Below are positions 15,890 to 25,234 of a DNA stretch of 42,300 nt, one piece after another. Both the position numbers and the translations under genes were made by a program. Position 1 is the stretch's first letter; every line of letters starts with the position of its first letter. The stretch is from Paludibacteraceae bacterium (GTDB lineage Bacteria > Bacteroidota > Bacteroidia > Bacteroidales > Paludibacteraceae), in NCBI GenBank assembly GCA_017527495.1, contig JAFXPY010000021.1:1-42300 (forward strand). The letters run 5' to 3'. A model generated the notes under the pieces. That model was not told the DNA's origin. It did not search any database and worked only from the letters and a program-made list of their open reading frames with translations.

Positions 15890-15974
15890 GGAAAGATGGC
15901 GGAGTGGTCGATCGCGGCGGTCTTGAAAACCGTTGACCTGAAAGGGTTCGGGGGTTCGAATCCCTCTCTTTCCG
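15890..15974 (+). tRNA. tRNA-Ser (TGA)
   Basis: An 85-nt class II tRNA with acceptor GGAAAGA/TCTTTCC, discriminator G, anticodon loop CTTGAAA (anticodon TGA), a long variable arm and T-loop GTTCGAATC. The 3' CCA is not encoded. Confidence 0.95.
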
Positions 15975-15977
15975 CAA

Positions 15978-16010
15978 CAGCCGATTGATTATTCAGTCGG
16001 CTGATTTTTA
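15978..16010 (+). terminator. Terminator of tRNA-Ser
   Basis: Stem CAGCCGA (15978-15984) with TCGGCTG (15997-16003) followed by ATTTTTATTT, starting just after the tRNA. Confidence 0.75.
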
Positions 16011-16014
16011 TTTC

Positions 16015-16070
16015 AAGATTTGAAGATTTCAAAATTTGAAGATTTGAAAATTTGAAGATTTGAAAATTTC
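16015..16070. repeat. 8-bp tandem repeat (AAGATTTG type), seven units
   Basis: Seven consecutive octamers, A-A-(A/G)-ATTT-(G/C), in perfect 8-bp register just after the tRNA-Ser terminator. It is the same unit and strand as the array at 10335-10374. Confidence 0.9.
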
Positions 16071-16153
16071 TGGTTTTTATTCTATTGCACACTGACTAAA
16101 TTACAGAAGTGACACAATTCATAGGACATTTACCCCTGCAGCAGAGACTAAGC

Positions 16154-16190
16154 TAAACAAAATCGGCTGCGGAATATATCCACAGCCGAT
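16154..16190 (-). terminator. Terminator of glucan phosphorylase gene
   Basis: A nearly perfect inverted repeat, ATCGGCTG (16162-16169) with CAGCCGAT (16183-16190), extended inward by further pairs. On the minus strand it is followed by TTTTGTTT. It lies 24 bp after the glgP stop. Confidence 0.85.
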
Positions 16191-16213
16191 CCGTTATTCT
16201 GTTAATTATGGAA

Positions 16214-18772
16214 TTAAATCCATCTTACATAGCAGAAATCTTGACGGTGAGGCAGATTATCATTTTTCGGGAACATGCGGAATGCATATTTCAACGAACC
16301 TGAATAATCTAACTGATAGGTTGTTTCAAAATAAAGTTTTGAACCTTCAGCCTTAACCAAATTCAGTTCTTCTACCTCATACAGCTTATCTTGGTTTTGC
16401 TCGTCTGTTCTGACAGAAACGAGTTCTACTCCGATACCCTTATCGTTAAGTCCGTGAGTATCGAGAGCAACACGCAGTGTACGTTTCTCACCTACTTGCG
16501 GATTGGTAGCTTGGTCAATACCTTCTACATTGAGAACTTCAATCTCATCCCAATGGCTTACTACATTTTCTTTCCAGTCGACTATCTCTTTAGCTTTCTT
16601 GAAATCGTTGGCTTTGAGCATTGCTGAACGTTTTGCCAATTTATTGTAGAAACGATCGTAATAATCATCCAATTGGCGTTTCATTGTGAATCGAGGTGTA
16701 ATCTTTGTTACTGAGTTTTTGATTGTCTCAATCCACTCCGGACTAATGCCTTTGGTGTTACGAGCATAATACATAGGTATTACTTCGTTTTCAAGAATAT
16801 GATATATTGTAGCTGCGTCGAGTTGGTCTTGGTGAGCTTGATTTTCATAGGTTCGTTTGTCGGTCAATGCCCATCCGGCACCCTCAACATAACCTTCATA
16901 CCACCAGCCATCAAGTACCGAAAGATTGAGCACACCATTCATTTGTGCTTTTTCTCCTGATGTTCCTGATGCTTCAAGCGGACGAGTCGGGTTGTTGAGC
17001 CACACATCGACACCTGAAATCAAACGTTTTGCAAGACGCATGTCATAGTTTTCGAGGAATACTATTTTTCCGAGGAATTGTGGCATACGGCTTATTTCTA
17101 TAATACGTTTAATTAAGCCTTGACCTGCTCCGTCAGCAGGGTGTGCCTTACCTGTGAAGAGGAATTGAACAGGACGGTCTGGATTATTTACTATCTTCGA
17201 CAATCTCTCGAGATCGGTGAAAAGTAAGTGTGCTCGTTTGTATGTTGCGAAACGGCGACCGAATCCGATGATAAGTGTGTTTGGATTCATTGAGTCGATA
17301 ATTGAAACGATACGACTTGGATCGCCTTGATTCTTAATCCATGTTTCAAGGAACTGCTCTTTGATATAGTCAATCAATTTGCGTTTCAATGTCATACGAG
17401 TTTCCCAGATAACCTCATCAGGTATTTTTGCATACGGAGCCCACATTTCGAGATTTGATTGATCTGTATACCAACCTGCAGGCAGATATTTTTTATAGAC
17501 TTTTTTCCATTCTGATGCAGCCCATGTTGGCATGTGAACGCCATTGGTTACATATCCTACATGCAATTCTTCCGGGAAATAGCCACGCCAAATAGGTGAG
17601 AACATTTTTTGCGAAACCTGACCATGCAACCAGCTTACACCATTAACCTCTTGGCATGTGTTGCAAGCAAAGACTGACAGACAGAAGCGCTCGTCAGAAC
17701 CGGGGTTGAAACGACCCATATCCATAAATTGTGCCCATTCGATACCGAAATCGGCAGCATATTTATTCATATATTTGTAGATCAACCCTTCTTCAAAATA
17801 GTCGTGTCCTGCAGGTACAGGTGTGTGACATGTGTAGAGAGATGACGCGCGAACTATTTCAAGTGCTTGATTGAAGGTGAGTTTTTTGTCTTCAATAAGG
17901 TCTTTAAGACGCTGAACATTGAGCAGAGCAGCGTGACCTTCGTTGCAATGATAAACTTCTTTTTCAATACCAAGTTTTTTGAGAGCAAGAACGCCACCTA
18001 TACCGAGCATAATCTCTTGTTTGATACGATTTTCCCAGTCGCCACCATAGAGTTTGTGAGTTATTTGGCGGTCGAACTCTGAGTTCATATCATTGTCTGT
18101 GTCGAGCAGATAAAGATTCATGCGCCCTACAGCAACTTTCCAAACATAGGCATAAACAGTGCAATCAGGATAAGGCACTTCGACTACGACAGGTGAGCCA
18201 TCATTGTTTAGAACTTGTTTGATTGGAAGGTTGTTGAAGTTTTGAGCCTCATAGTTAGCTATTTGCTGACCTTCCATTGAGAGTGTTTGAGTGAAATAAC
18301 CATAGCGATACAAGAAACCGACAGCAACCATATCAACATTGCTGTCAGAAGCTTCTTTGATATAATCACCTGCAAGAATACCAAGACCACCTGAATAAAT
18401 TTTCAGAATGTTGTTCAGTCCGTACTCCATCGAGAAATATGCCACCGAAGGTCTCTCTTTATTTACAGGTGCGTCCATATATGCACGAAAATCAGCATAC
18501 ACAGCATCGAGTTTTTTGATAAACTCTTTATCTTCAGCAAGTTCAACCAGCTTATCGTAGCTCAATATATTGAGCAACATAATTGGGTTTGATTTAGCTT
18601 TTTTCCATGCGGCACGGTCGATAGTGCGGAAGATTTCTTTTGCGTCAGAACTCCATGCCCACCATAGATTGTAAGCAATTTCTTCAAGTTTGTTAAGTTT
18701 TTCTGGAAGTTTAGCGTGAATAGAAAGCTCACGCCAATTGTTTTGATTAACTTCGTTTACTTTAATTTGCAT
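16214..18772 (-). CDS. glgP: Alpha-glucan (glycogen) phosphorylase
   Basis: An 852-residue PLP enzyme that releases glucose-1-phosphate from glycogen or maltodextrin. The N-terminal DUF3417 domain (about 15-110, [20 protein letters not shown]) marks the shorter phosphorylase branch of thermophiles and Bacteroidetes. The GT35 core has [28 protein letters not shown] and CNEGHAAL. The PLP lysine is Lys608 in [32 protein letters not shown] contributes to phosphate and PLP binding. The last 100 residues form a beta-rich domain usual in this branch. It lies just downstream of the glycogen synthase gene but has its own promoter (18822-18852), so breakdown can be controlled separately from synthesis. 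Confidence 0.96.
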   Translation of the reverse strand: MQIKVNEVNQNNWRELSIHAKLPEKLNKLEEIAYNLWWAWSSDAKEIFRTIDRAAWKKAKSNPIMLLNILSYDKLVELAEDKEFIKKLDAVYADFRAYMDAPVNKERPSVAYFSMEYGLNNILKIYSGGLGILAGDYIKEASDSNVDMVAVGFLYRYGYFTQTLSMEGQQIANYEAQNFNNLPIKQVLNNDGSPVVVEVPYPDCTVYAYVWKVAVGRMNLYLLDTDNDMNSEFDRQITHKLYGGDWENRIKQEIMLGIGGVLALKKLGIEKEVYHCNEGHAALLNVQRLKDLIEDKKLTFNQALEIVRASSLYTCHTPVPAGHDYFEEGLIYKYMNKYAADFGIEWAQFMDMGRFNPGSDERFCLSVFACNTCQEVNGVSWLHGQVSQKMFSPIWRGYFPEELHVGYVTNGVHMPTWAASEWKKVYKKYLPAGWYTDQSNLEMWAPYAKIPDEVIWETRMTLKRKLIDYIKEQFLETWIKNQGDPSRIVSIIDSMNPNTLIIGFGRRFATYKRAHLLFTDLERLSKIVNNPDRPVQFLFTGKAHPADGAGQGLIKRIIEISRMPQFLGKIVFLENYDMRLAKRLISGVDVWLNNPTRPLEASGTSGEKAQMNGVLNLSVLDGWWYEGYVEGAGWALTDKRTYENQAHQDQLDAATIYHILENEVIPMYYARNTKGISPEWIETIKNSVTKITPRFTMKRQLDDYYDRFYNKLAKRSAMLKANDFKKAKEIVDWKENVVSHWDEIEVLNVEGIDQATNPQVGEKRTLRVALDTHGLNDKGIGVELVSVRTDEQNQDKLYEVEELNLVKAEGSKLYFETTYQLDYSGSLKYAFRMFPKNDNLPHRQDFCYVRWI

Positions 18773-18821
18773 AATTTTATATGTTTATTATGTATTTTAT
18801 CTTTTGTTAAAAAAAGCGTTG

Positions 18822-18852
18822 CAAAATTAGCACTTTTTTTTCACATATCAAA
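18822..18852 (-). promoter_or_regulatory. Promoter of glgP
   Basis: TTTG (18849-18852), 19-bp spacer and TAATTTTG (18822-18829) on the minus strand, in the 91-bp gap between glycogen synthase and phosphorylase. Confidence 0.78.
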
Positions 18853-18863
18853 ATTGACTTTTT

Positions 18864-20486
18864 TCACGACAACAAATGACGGCTCAATGCAAAATCATAG
18901 GCTTCTTCGTAATACTTGAAGAAATGTTTCCATTGAGCTTTTTTTGCAATTGCAAAAGCACAATCCCTACTCTTTTGAATTTCAGCAGCTGATTGTTGAG
19001 CATAATGTCCAATTTGTTCTACAATATTATGGCACATTTCAAACCAATTAGAGTCTGTTCGTTCAACGACACCTACTCCGTCTTGCAAATTGTTGCTATA
19101 TCGTTCTGCCCACATTCCGAAACCGGAAACATTAGTTGTCAGAGTAGGAACATGAAATGCTACGGACTCAAGAGGAGTGTAACCCCAAGGCTCGTAGTAA
19201 GACGGGAATAAAGTGAGGTCCATTCCTATCAACAAATCGTAGTAGGTGCAATTGAATATGCCGTCGTCGCCATTCAAATAAGACGGAACGAAAACTATTT
19301 TCACATTGTCGTACCACTGATTGTTCAAGTGGTACCAATGCATAGCATTGATGATATTATCATTACGATAATCAACCAGTTCATGTGTTGTTTCTCGATT
19401 ACCGGACACCAATTTTTTGTCTGATTTGAGTGCTTGCAACAAGTCTTGACGGGCACCTTTTTGCCATGCGGGAACCGTAATAAAAAAGACTATCTGTCTG
19501 TTGCAACATGACTTGTCGTTCATCATTTTTGCCACTTGCATCACAACATCAAGTCCTTTATTTTTGTATTCGTATCTTCCGCTTGTTCCAATAAATAGCA
19601 CATCTTCGGGAAGGTCGTAATCGAAAAGTGTTTCTGCTATGTGTTTCATTTTATTTCGAGCCTCATTGCGTTTGGTCTCAAACAGCTCATTTTGTGGCAC
19701 GAAATCAAGTTCAAAACCATTTGGTGTGAGTACATCAGCAGATTTGTTGAGCAACTGCTTACATTCTTTGTCGGTTATGTAACTCACTGTGGTGAAGCAA
19801 TCTGCATTGTAGGCAGCTTGTTTCTCTACAGAGTGTTTCGACACCATATTCAGTTCTTGCGCCATCTGGTCGCCGTTATAGCCTTCAAAATAGTCGTAAA
19901 GAGGTTTATTATTCCCGGCTATTGAACGTCCTATTGATGTGGCATGTGTTGTGAAAAGAGTTCCGACCTTTGGCAGATGTTCTTTGACATAAAATAGGCC
20001 AAATGCCGTCATCCACTCGTTGAAATGAGCAACGACATCATGACCTTTCAATTTGAAATAGTTGTAGAACGATTCAATCACTACACCTGACGCATAGCCA
20101 AACATTGAAGCTTCATCGTAGTCGCCATAGGCTTGTAGCGAATCTATTTTGTACAACTCCCAAAAATGACCATAAATGTCATCTTTTTGATTGAAAAATT
20201 GATTGAAATCAACCAATACTGCTATTGGTTCTCCGGGAATATTCCAGCGCCCTATTGTCAGTTGCAAACCTTGACTAAGTGCGTATTTACGCCAACCGCT
20301 CAATAGTTTTTTGTTTTCTTTCAGAAATGGGCATTTTTGATTTCCCCACACATCGGGACCAATAAATACTACATTATCTCCATAATGCTCACGCATTGTT
20401 GCTGCACGAGTGGATAATACAGTGTAAATGCCTCCAACACGATTACATACTTCCCAACTCGTTTCAAAAATATACTCTGGACTCAT
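18864..20486 (-). CDS. Glycogen synthase, GT3 (eukaryotic-type) family
   Basis: A 540-residue glycosyltransferase that elongates alpha-1,4-glucan. It resembles fungal and animal glycogen synthase (GT3), not bacterial GlgA (GT5). Evidence is the N-terminal FETSWEVCNRVGGIYTVLST (residues 7-26), FIGPDVWG, AHFNEWMTAFGLFYVKEHLP, TTHATSIGR, DVLTPNGFE, the ISTSGRYEYKNKG-like segment (IGTSGRYEYKNKGLDV) and YEPWGYTPLESVAF. GT3 enzymes generally use UDP-glucose; regulation by glucose-6-phosphate is not predictable here. It starts 3 bp after the stop of the PKD lipoprotein gene, so it appears to be the last gene of the pRiA4b-miaA-lipoprotein-glycogen synthase transcript. Confidence 0.94.
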   Translation of the reverse strand: MSPEYIFETSWEVCNRVGGIYTVLSTRAATMREHYGDNVVFIGPDVWGNQKCPFLKENKKLLSGWRKYALSQGLQLTIGRWNIPGEPIAVLVDFNQFFNQKDDIYGHFWELYKIDSLQAYGDYDEASMFGYASGVVIESFYNYFKLKGHDVVAHFNEWMTAFGLFYVKEHLPKVGTLFTTHATSIGRSIAGNNKPLYDYFEGYNGDQMAQELNMVSKHSVEKQAAYNADCFTTVSYITDKECKQLLNKSADVLTPNGFELDFVPQNELFETKRNEARNKMKHIAETLFDYDLPEDVLFIGTSGRYEYKNKGLDVVMQVAKMMNDKSCCNRQIVFFITVPAWQKGARQDLLQALKSDKKLVSGNRETTHELVDYRNDNIINAMHWYHLNNQWYDNVKIVFVPSYLNGDDGIFNCTYYDLLIGMDLTLFPSYYEPWGYTPLESVAFHVPTLTTNVSGFGMWAERYSNNLQDGVGVVERTDSNWFEMCHNIVEQIGHYAQQSAAEIQKSRDCAFAIAKKAQWKHFFKYYEEAYDFALSRHLLS

Positions 20487-20489
20487 AAA

Positions 20490-21761
20490 TTATTCGTTAC
20501 GCAACTGATTATCAAAATATATGGCCATAAAATCTGAACCGCCTAAATCAATTGCTTCTACATTACTATAATTGTTTTTACTATGTATCAAGGGGAATGC
20601 TTTCAATTGACCTTGTTCGGTGAAATACAATCGGTCGTTTATGTAATCAATAGCTAATGTATGGCCATCGGTTTCTGCAAGTTGAACCACTGAATTTTCC
20701 GCCCCGTCTATGTTAGCGACAAAGAGTTTTCCGGCACTTATGAGATAGAACTTTCCACTAACGGCATCAACTGACAAGTGTTCGATCTGTTTGATATGGG
20801 GAAAGAGATGTTTTTGACCTATTCTAATTCCAGCGCCGTAGAGGCAAAGCACATTATTATATATTGCAAGACCATTTACATCTGCCGCAACATTACGCTT
20901 ATACACATTATTTATATCGCCTCTCGCTGCGCTGTTCAGTTCTCCATTCTCTGCAAGCCAATAAATACTATCCTTGCTTACTGCACCTGCTTTGGCTGCA
21001 CTTTCTGTTCGCAACAATATGGTCACTTCACTATTTTTAATTGTGCTTATCATATTCTTTTCGAACAGATATGACACTGAATCAACTGAACATAAATCAG
21101 CAACATCAGCCTCGCTCTTTATGACCTGTTTTACTGAAAGATAATTGCCTAATACACGACGCCTGCCTAATGTTTTGTTTTGTTCTACAACGAGTAGTGA
21201 TGGTGCTTTTATATCTTTTATTTTCAATGTTTTTTCTAATGAATAAGTTTCTTGCCCTATTGTTATTTGACATTTGATTGTTTCGGCGTCGTTAGCTTTG
21301 TTGAACAACACAGTCACGGCTGAGTCGATTGGATGTGAATAGAGCCAATCACCATTTGAACCTATCTCCCATAAGTATGTTACGGGCAAGTTTTTGGGGT
21401 TATAGAAATTTACTAAAAACTTGACTTCTTCGCACACATTGGCAGAATCAACAGTTACAATAGCCGGTATTGTATCCGCGACAACGATAGTGGTTGAATG
21501 GGTCATTTTGCTTTTATCGTCAACTTTCAGAGAGACGAGATAAGAGCCTGGTTTTTCGTAAATTTTTGTAGGATTTTTTACTGCCGATGATGTTCCGTCT
21601 CCAAAATTCCAGCTCCACACATCGCCTTCTTCACTTGTATTGGTGAATGAGATTGTCTGTCCTGCACGCGGTTGTGTTGGAGAATAGACAAACCCGACTT
21701 CTTTGCTATGACATGCGGCGAGAAGCAGAGCACAAATTATAAATAGATATTTTTTTTTCAT
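20490..21761 (-). CDS. PKD-domain lipoprotein with propeller-like C-terminus
   Basis: A 423-residue lipoprotein. The signal peptide ends in LLLAAC with lipid-modified Cys17. A PKD domain (about 20-98) is shown by ISFTNTSEEGDVWSWNFGDG and YEKPGSYLVSLKVDD. A second Ig-like segment (about 105-190) has VTYLWEIGSNGDW. The C-terminal 170 residues contain strands such as LSVDAVSGKFYLISAGKLFV and LAIDYINDRLYFTEQGQLKA, reminiscent of YWTD beta-propeller repeats. It probably binds a ligand at the cell surface or periplasm; no catalytic motif is visible. I chose ATG 21761, three codons into the longest frame, because it starts the signal peptide and overlaps the miaA stop (ATGA). Its placement before glycogen synthase is unexplained. 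Confidence 0.85.
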   Translation of the reverse strand: MKKKYLFIICALLLAACHSKEVGFVYSPTQPRAGQTISFTNTSEEGDVWSWNFGDGTSSAVKNPTKIYEKPGSYLVSLKVDDKSKMTHSTTIVVADTIPAIVTVDSANVCEEVKFLVNFYNPKNLPVTYLWEIGSNGDWLYSHPIDSAVTVLFNKANDAETIKCQITIGQETYSLEKTLKIKDIKAPSLLVVEQNKTLGRRRVLGNYLSVKQVIKSEADVADLCSVDSVSYLFEKNMISTIKNSEVTILLRTESAAKAGAVSKDSIYWLAENGELNSAARGDINNVYKRNVAADVNGLAIYNNVLCLYGAGIRIGQKHLFPHIKQIEHLSVDAVSGKFYLISAGKLFVANIDGAENSVVQLAETDGHTLAIDYINDRLYFTEQGQLKAFPLIHSKNNYSNVEAIDLGGSDFMAIYFDNQLRNE

Positions 21762-22651
21762 GAAATACATTGTATTATTTCGTCAATTTTTACGCTGTCA
21801 GCATTGAACCATCTTACATCTTTATCAGCTCTAAACCATGTCAGCTGCCGTTTGGCATAATGGCGTGAGTCTTGCTTAATCAGTCTTACGGCCTCTTCAA
21901 AATCGTATTCGCCATCCATATAAGCAAACAGTTCTTTGTAACCGACTGTGTTAAGAGCATTCAATCCTTTATATTTATATAATGTCTTGGCTTCTTCGAG
22001 CAATCCTTCCTCAAGCATTTGATCGACACGCTTGTTGATTCTACTATACAATTCTGCCCGTGGCAAATCGAGTCCTATCTTTTCAATTTGAAATGGTCGT
22101 TCTGCCACTTTACCTTTTCTGAGTTCAGAAAATGGCATATTTGTTTGTCGGCACACTTCTATAGCCCGCATCAAGCGCTGATGATTGCAAAGGTCAATCT
22201 TTTCATAAAAATCAGGGTCGCGTTTTTTCAGTTCTTCCTGCAAATATTCTATCCCTTTATTTTTGAAATCCTCTCTAACCTGATGTCGGATTTCAGGGTC
22301 TATAGACGGCATCTCATCAAATCCTTTGCACACGGCATCAATATACATCATTGAGCCTCCGACAAGAAGCAGTGTGTCGTGCTGTTCAAAGAGTTTTTCA
22401 ATTACAGACAAAGCTTCTTGTTCATACTGCCCTGCACTATAGTTCTCTTCAACAGAATGTGAGCCTATGAAAAAATGTTTTACGCGTTTTAATTCTTGTT
22501 CAGTAGGTGCAGCAGTACCTATTCGCATTTCCTTATATACCTGACGAGAGTCAGCAGAGATAATAGGGCAATGCAACACTTCTGCAAGGCATAGACTTAA
22601 TTCTGTCTTACCTACCGCAGTTGGACCCATGAGAACGACAAGCTTTTTCAT
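21758..22651 (-). CDS. miaA: tRNA dimethylallyltransferase
   Basis: MiaA adds a dimethylallyl group to A37 of tRNAs reading UNN codons. The 297-residue protein has the P-loop GPTAVGKT (residues 9-16), ISADSRQVYKEMRIGTAAPT (33-52), the HHxID-like variant KHFFIGSHSVEENYSAGQYE, LLVGGSMMYIDAV, and CNHQRLMRAIEV with the swinging-helix region. The C-terminus has the usual YAKRQLTWFRADKDVRWFN. The ATG at 22651 shares one base with the stop codon of the gene upstream (TGATG); the TTG codon before it is unlikely to be used. Confidence 0.97.
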   Translation of the reverse strand: MKKLVVLMGPTAVGKTELSLCLAEVLHCPIISADSRQVYKEMRIGTAAPTEQELKRVKHFFIGSHSVEENYSAGQYEQEALSVIEKLFEQHDTLLLVGGSMMYIDAVCKGFDEMPSIDPEIRHQVREDFKNKGIEYLQEELKKRDPDFYEKIDLCNHQRLMRAIEVCRQTNMPFSELRKGKVAERPFQIEKIGLDLPRAELYSRINKRVDQMLEEGLLEEAKTLYKYKGLNALNTVGYKELFAYMDGEYDFEEAVRLIKQDSRHYAKRQLTWFRADKDVRWFNADSVKIDEIIQCIS

Positions 22652-23226
22652 CAATAGTCGTCGGTATATCCTCCAAGGGTTTCTATGTCAATAAGTCCGT
22701 CTGAGCCGTCGAGTGAGAAGCCACTGGCATCAAGATCATCCTCGTTAAATCCCTCGAATCCATAGTCGTCGTCAAGATCGAGACTGACTTTACTTTTTCC
22801 CTTATTATTTGATTTATTTTTCTTGATTTGTTCCGGTGCTCTGCCCTCTATATCAACTAATTCAACCCCTTCAACGCTGCCGCGTGTGTTGATTGCAATG
22901 AGTTCGCCATAGAAATAGCGGTCGGCAGTAGGGTCGAACACATAAATCAAGTGAGCACCTTCGTCTTCAAGCACATCCTCAAGCAGTGTCTTTTCCATTG
23001 GACGATTGTCGTAGAAGCCCTCACCTTCCATATCAACAAGAGTTATTTCAGCTTGTCGTTCCCAATCGCTATCGCACAAGAAAAATGAGGTCATCTGATC
23101 GTTAGGATACTTGACTGCTTCAAGAATAGCTTTGTGTAAATCAAGAAATGTTGCTGCCGGATCGGCATCAAACAACATAGAAAAATCAAGAGATTCTTCC
23201 GATTTAAATTCAAATCTATATAACAT
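22651..23226 (-). CDS. pRiA4b ORF-3-like (IS1096 passenger TnpR-family) protein
   Basis: A 191-residue protein of the plasmid pRiA4b ORF-3 family. Typical segments are MLYRFEFKSEESLDFSMLFD, AATFLDLHKAILEAVKYPND, SFFLCDSDWERQAEITLVDM and the HLIYVFDPTADRYFYGEL motif. The last 50 residues are a Lys-rich then Asp/Glu/Gly-rich low-complexity tail. Despite the family name inherited from IS1096, no transposon ends are seen here. In Bacteroidetes such genes sit stably beside miaA, so I treat it as a housekeeping protein of unknown function. First gene of the miaA operon, with a complete promoter upstream. Confidence 0.85.
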   Translation of the reverse strand: MLYRFEFKSEESLDFSMLFDADPAATFLDLHKAILEAVKYPNDQMTSFFLCDSDWERQAEITLVDMEGEGFYDNRPMEKTLLEDVLEDEGAHLIYVFDPTADRYFYGELIAINTRGSVEGVELVDIEGRAPEQIKKNKSNNKGKSKVSLDLDDDYGFEGFNEDDLDASGFSLDGSDGLIDIETLGGYTDDY

Positions 23227-23264
23227 AATTTATCGTTAGTTTCGATTCTTTACATTTTACAACG

Positions 23265-23295
23265 CAAAATTAACAAAAAAAAATCATATCACAAA
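23265..23295 (-). promoter_or_regulatory. Promoter of the pRiA4b-like/miaA/lipoprotein/glycogen synthase operon
   Basis: TTTG (23292-23295), 19-bp spacer and TAATTTTG (23265-23272) on the minus strand, about 39 bp upstream of the first ATG. Confidence 0.78.
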
Positions 23296-23485
23296 ATAAA
23301 ACAAAGAATATTATTGCCTAATTTCACACTTTTTTTAGATACAAATACGATGAATCTACCCCAATCGGCAGAAAAAAAATAGAGAACCAATTAGGCGAAT
23401 TAAAATGAATTATTGTCTTTAATTTTGGGTTATTTTGGACGAGACTCTGTTTTCTATTGTTTTGAAAGACAAAATTTGTTGTATT

Positions 23486-24757
23486 TCAGATTTTTATAGT
23501 CCAGAGTTCTTTCCAGTTTGTTGTGTATTCCGGTGAGCGATGGTTTTGTGCCATCATATCGCGTTGTGGTTTGCCTTGTACAGCCGTTTTTATCAGTTGG
23601 TTGCCATTTTTGCTGTTTATTGTGTCTATTGCTTTCCAGAGTTTATTCAATTTAGTTACATCGCGTTGGTCAAATAAATCTCCCTGTACTATGCTACCCG
23701 ATATTAGATTCCAAACCATAACGCCTGCTCGTTTGTAGATAAATCCTTTGTTTTGCCAATGCTGACGCAGAGCTGAAACGGCGGCATTTGTCATTTGTAA
23801 AGTGTCTGCTGTTGGAACTGGAAATGTTATTTGCAACTGTATGTAATTTTGTCGTTCCACCGCCACAAAAGGACTTGTATTAGCAAAGATAAGCATTTGC
23901 GTACCTACACTTTTTTGCGAGCGCATCTTGCGTGCGACATCAGCGACGAAAGTCCCTATTGTGCCTTCTAATTCACGAAGTTCAGTTATACCATTGGCGA
24001 ACGAGCGTGAGCAGGTGATTGACTTTTTCATAGGCAGATTATCAAGCGTGATGCAATCTTTTCCGCGCAATTCTTGCCATGTTCGCAAACCGGTTATTGT
24101 CATCATATTCTGCACAAATTCAGCACTTAGTTGCGTAAAATCCCATGCCGTTTTCACACCGGCTTGATTTAGCTTTTTCAGGTATCGCCTGCCTATTCCA
24201 AAAACATCTTCAATAGCAAATAATTTCAGGGCCTTCTCATGCGCTTCTGCTGTATTTATGACACAACAACCTTTGTAGCCTTTATATTTTTTTGCATATT
24301 TACTTGCCATCTTTGCCAATGTGCGAGTCGGAGCGATACCTAAAGAGATAGGTATTCCTATTGCCCTGCGTATTGTTCGGACAATATCTACACCATATTC
24401 ATGGTATTCATCGTTGTTTTTTTTCAACCCGCTCAGGTCGAGAAACGATTCGTCTATTGAATATTGTTCAAGACATGGAGTATAATTTCCGAGCAGCGAC
24501 ATCACGCGATTACTCATATTGCCATATAGTGCAAAATTACTTGAAAAGACAACCACCTTTCCGGCATTCACCAGAGATTGAAATTCAAATAGAGGCTGTC
24601 CCATTTTTATTCCCATGTCTTTTGCCTCTTGACTTCGAGATATAGCGCAACCGTCGTTGTTGGACAAAACAACGACAGCCTTGTGAGCCAAATCAGGACG
24701 GAAGACCCGTTCACAAGACACAAAAAAATTATTGCAATCTGCTAATCCGTAAAGCAT
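23486..24757 (-). CDS. umuC: Y-family DNA polymerase, UmuC type
   Basis: A 423-residue translesion polymerase (catalytic subunit of a Pol V-like enzyme). Palm residues are Asp7 (LADCNNFFVSCERVF) and Asp102-Glu103 (YSIDESFLDLSG). The fingers region is VVVLSNNDGCAISRSQEAKD. ISLGIAPTRTLAKMASKYAK and the helix-hairpin-helix region FGIGRRYLKKLNQAGVKTAW follow. The little-finger domain includes MKKSITCSRSFANGI, and the end matches UmuC C-terminal domains. It is 37 bp downstream of the umuD-like gene, with a perfect 14-bp palindrome in the gap. No cassette genes such as imuB or dnaE2 are adjacent. Confidence 0.95.
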   Translation of the reverse strand: MLYGLADCNNFFVSCERVFRPDLAHKAVVVLSNNDGCAISRSQEAKDMGIKMGQPLFEFQSLVNAGKVVVFSSNFALYGNMSNRVMSLLGNYTPCLEQYSIDESFLDLSGLKKNNDEYHEYGVDIVRTIRRAIGIPISLGIAPTRTLAKMASKYAKKYKGYKGCCVINTAEAHEKALKLFAIEDVFGIGRRYLKKLNQAGVKTAWDFTQLSAEFVQNMMTITGLRTWQELRGKDCITLDNLPMKKSITCSRSFANGITELRELEGTIGTFVADVARKMRSQKSVGTQMLIFANTSPFVAVERQNYIQLQITFPVPTADTLQMTNAAVSALRQHWQNKGFIYKRAGVMVWNLISGSIVQGDLFDQRDVTKLNKLWKAIDTINSKNGNQLIKTAVQGKPQRDMMAQNHRSPEYTTNWKELWTIKI

Positions 24758-24775
24758 AGAGACACATCATGTATC

Positions 24776-24789
24776 AGCCATATATGGCT
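24776..24789. repeat. Perfect palindrome between umuD and umuC
   Basis: AGCCATATATGGCT, a 14-bp perfect palindrome centred in the 37-bp gap between umuD and umuC. It could be a short hairpin in the mRNA or a protein-binding site. There is no T-run, so it is not a standard terminator. Confidence 0.6.
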
Positions 24790-24794
24790 AATGT

Positions 24795-25220
24795 TTAACT
24801 ATTTCGTTTGTGTATGGTATATGTTACGACAAAGAGTTCTAATCGTTGTTCGGCTGTAACTTTGATAGGTTTATATTTTTTGTTGTGCGGAATAAGCCAT
24901 GCGCAGTTGTTCGCCTCATCTAAACGAAATTCTTTGAGTGTGAACTCTCCATCTACTTCTGCCACAACAATGTCGCCATTCCGAGGTTCTATCAATCGAT
25001 CAATTATTGCAATATCACCATCAAATATGCCTAATTCTTCCATGCTATTACCGCTGATACGTGCATAGAAAGTACTTTCTTTATGCTTTATCAAAGCCTC
25101 GTTCAAATCAAGCTTGTCGTTATAATCGGCAGCCGGGCTCGGAAATCCGGCTTTGACAGCTTCTGAATATGGCAATTCACTGACTATTGTTGTGTCGGGT
25201 ACAAATACTTCTACTTTCAT
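24795..25220 (-). CDS. umuD: UmuD-like LexA-family autopeptidase
   Basis: A 141-residue S24 peptidase, the accessory subunit of Pol V. Upon DNA damage UmuD cleaves itself with RecA help and the shortened form activates UmuC. The catalytic Ser59 is in ARISGNSMEELGIFDGD and Lys96 in VAEVDGEFTLKEF. The predicted cleavage site is Ala24-Gly25 in SEAVKAGFPSPA, the same position as in E. coli UmuD. There is no DNA-binding domain, which excludes LexA itself. I start at the ATG at 25220 (MKVEVFVPD), since the 12 upstream residues overlap the uxaC terminator. No promoter matching the phylum pattern is visible in the 71-bp gap to uxaC. Confidence 0.92.
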   Translation of the reverse strand: MKVEVFVPDTTIVSELPYSEAVKAGFPSPAADYNDKLDLNEALIKHKESTFYARISGNSMEELGIFDGDIAIIDRLIEPRNGDIVVAEVDGEFTLKEFRLDEANNCAWLIPHNKKYKPIKVTAEQRLELFVVTYTIHKRNS

Positions 25221-25234
25221 CTTTATGATTAGGC

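Noticed and set aside
22651-23226. Transposon fragment based on the IS1096/TnpR family name
   Set aside because: No terminal repeats or target duplications are seen, and the gene is translationally coupled to miaA.
23296-23485. A TAATTTTG box on the plus strand at 23420-23427
   Set aside because: No -33 element and no plus-strand gene follows, so it is probably a chance match.
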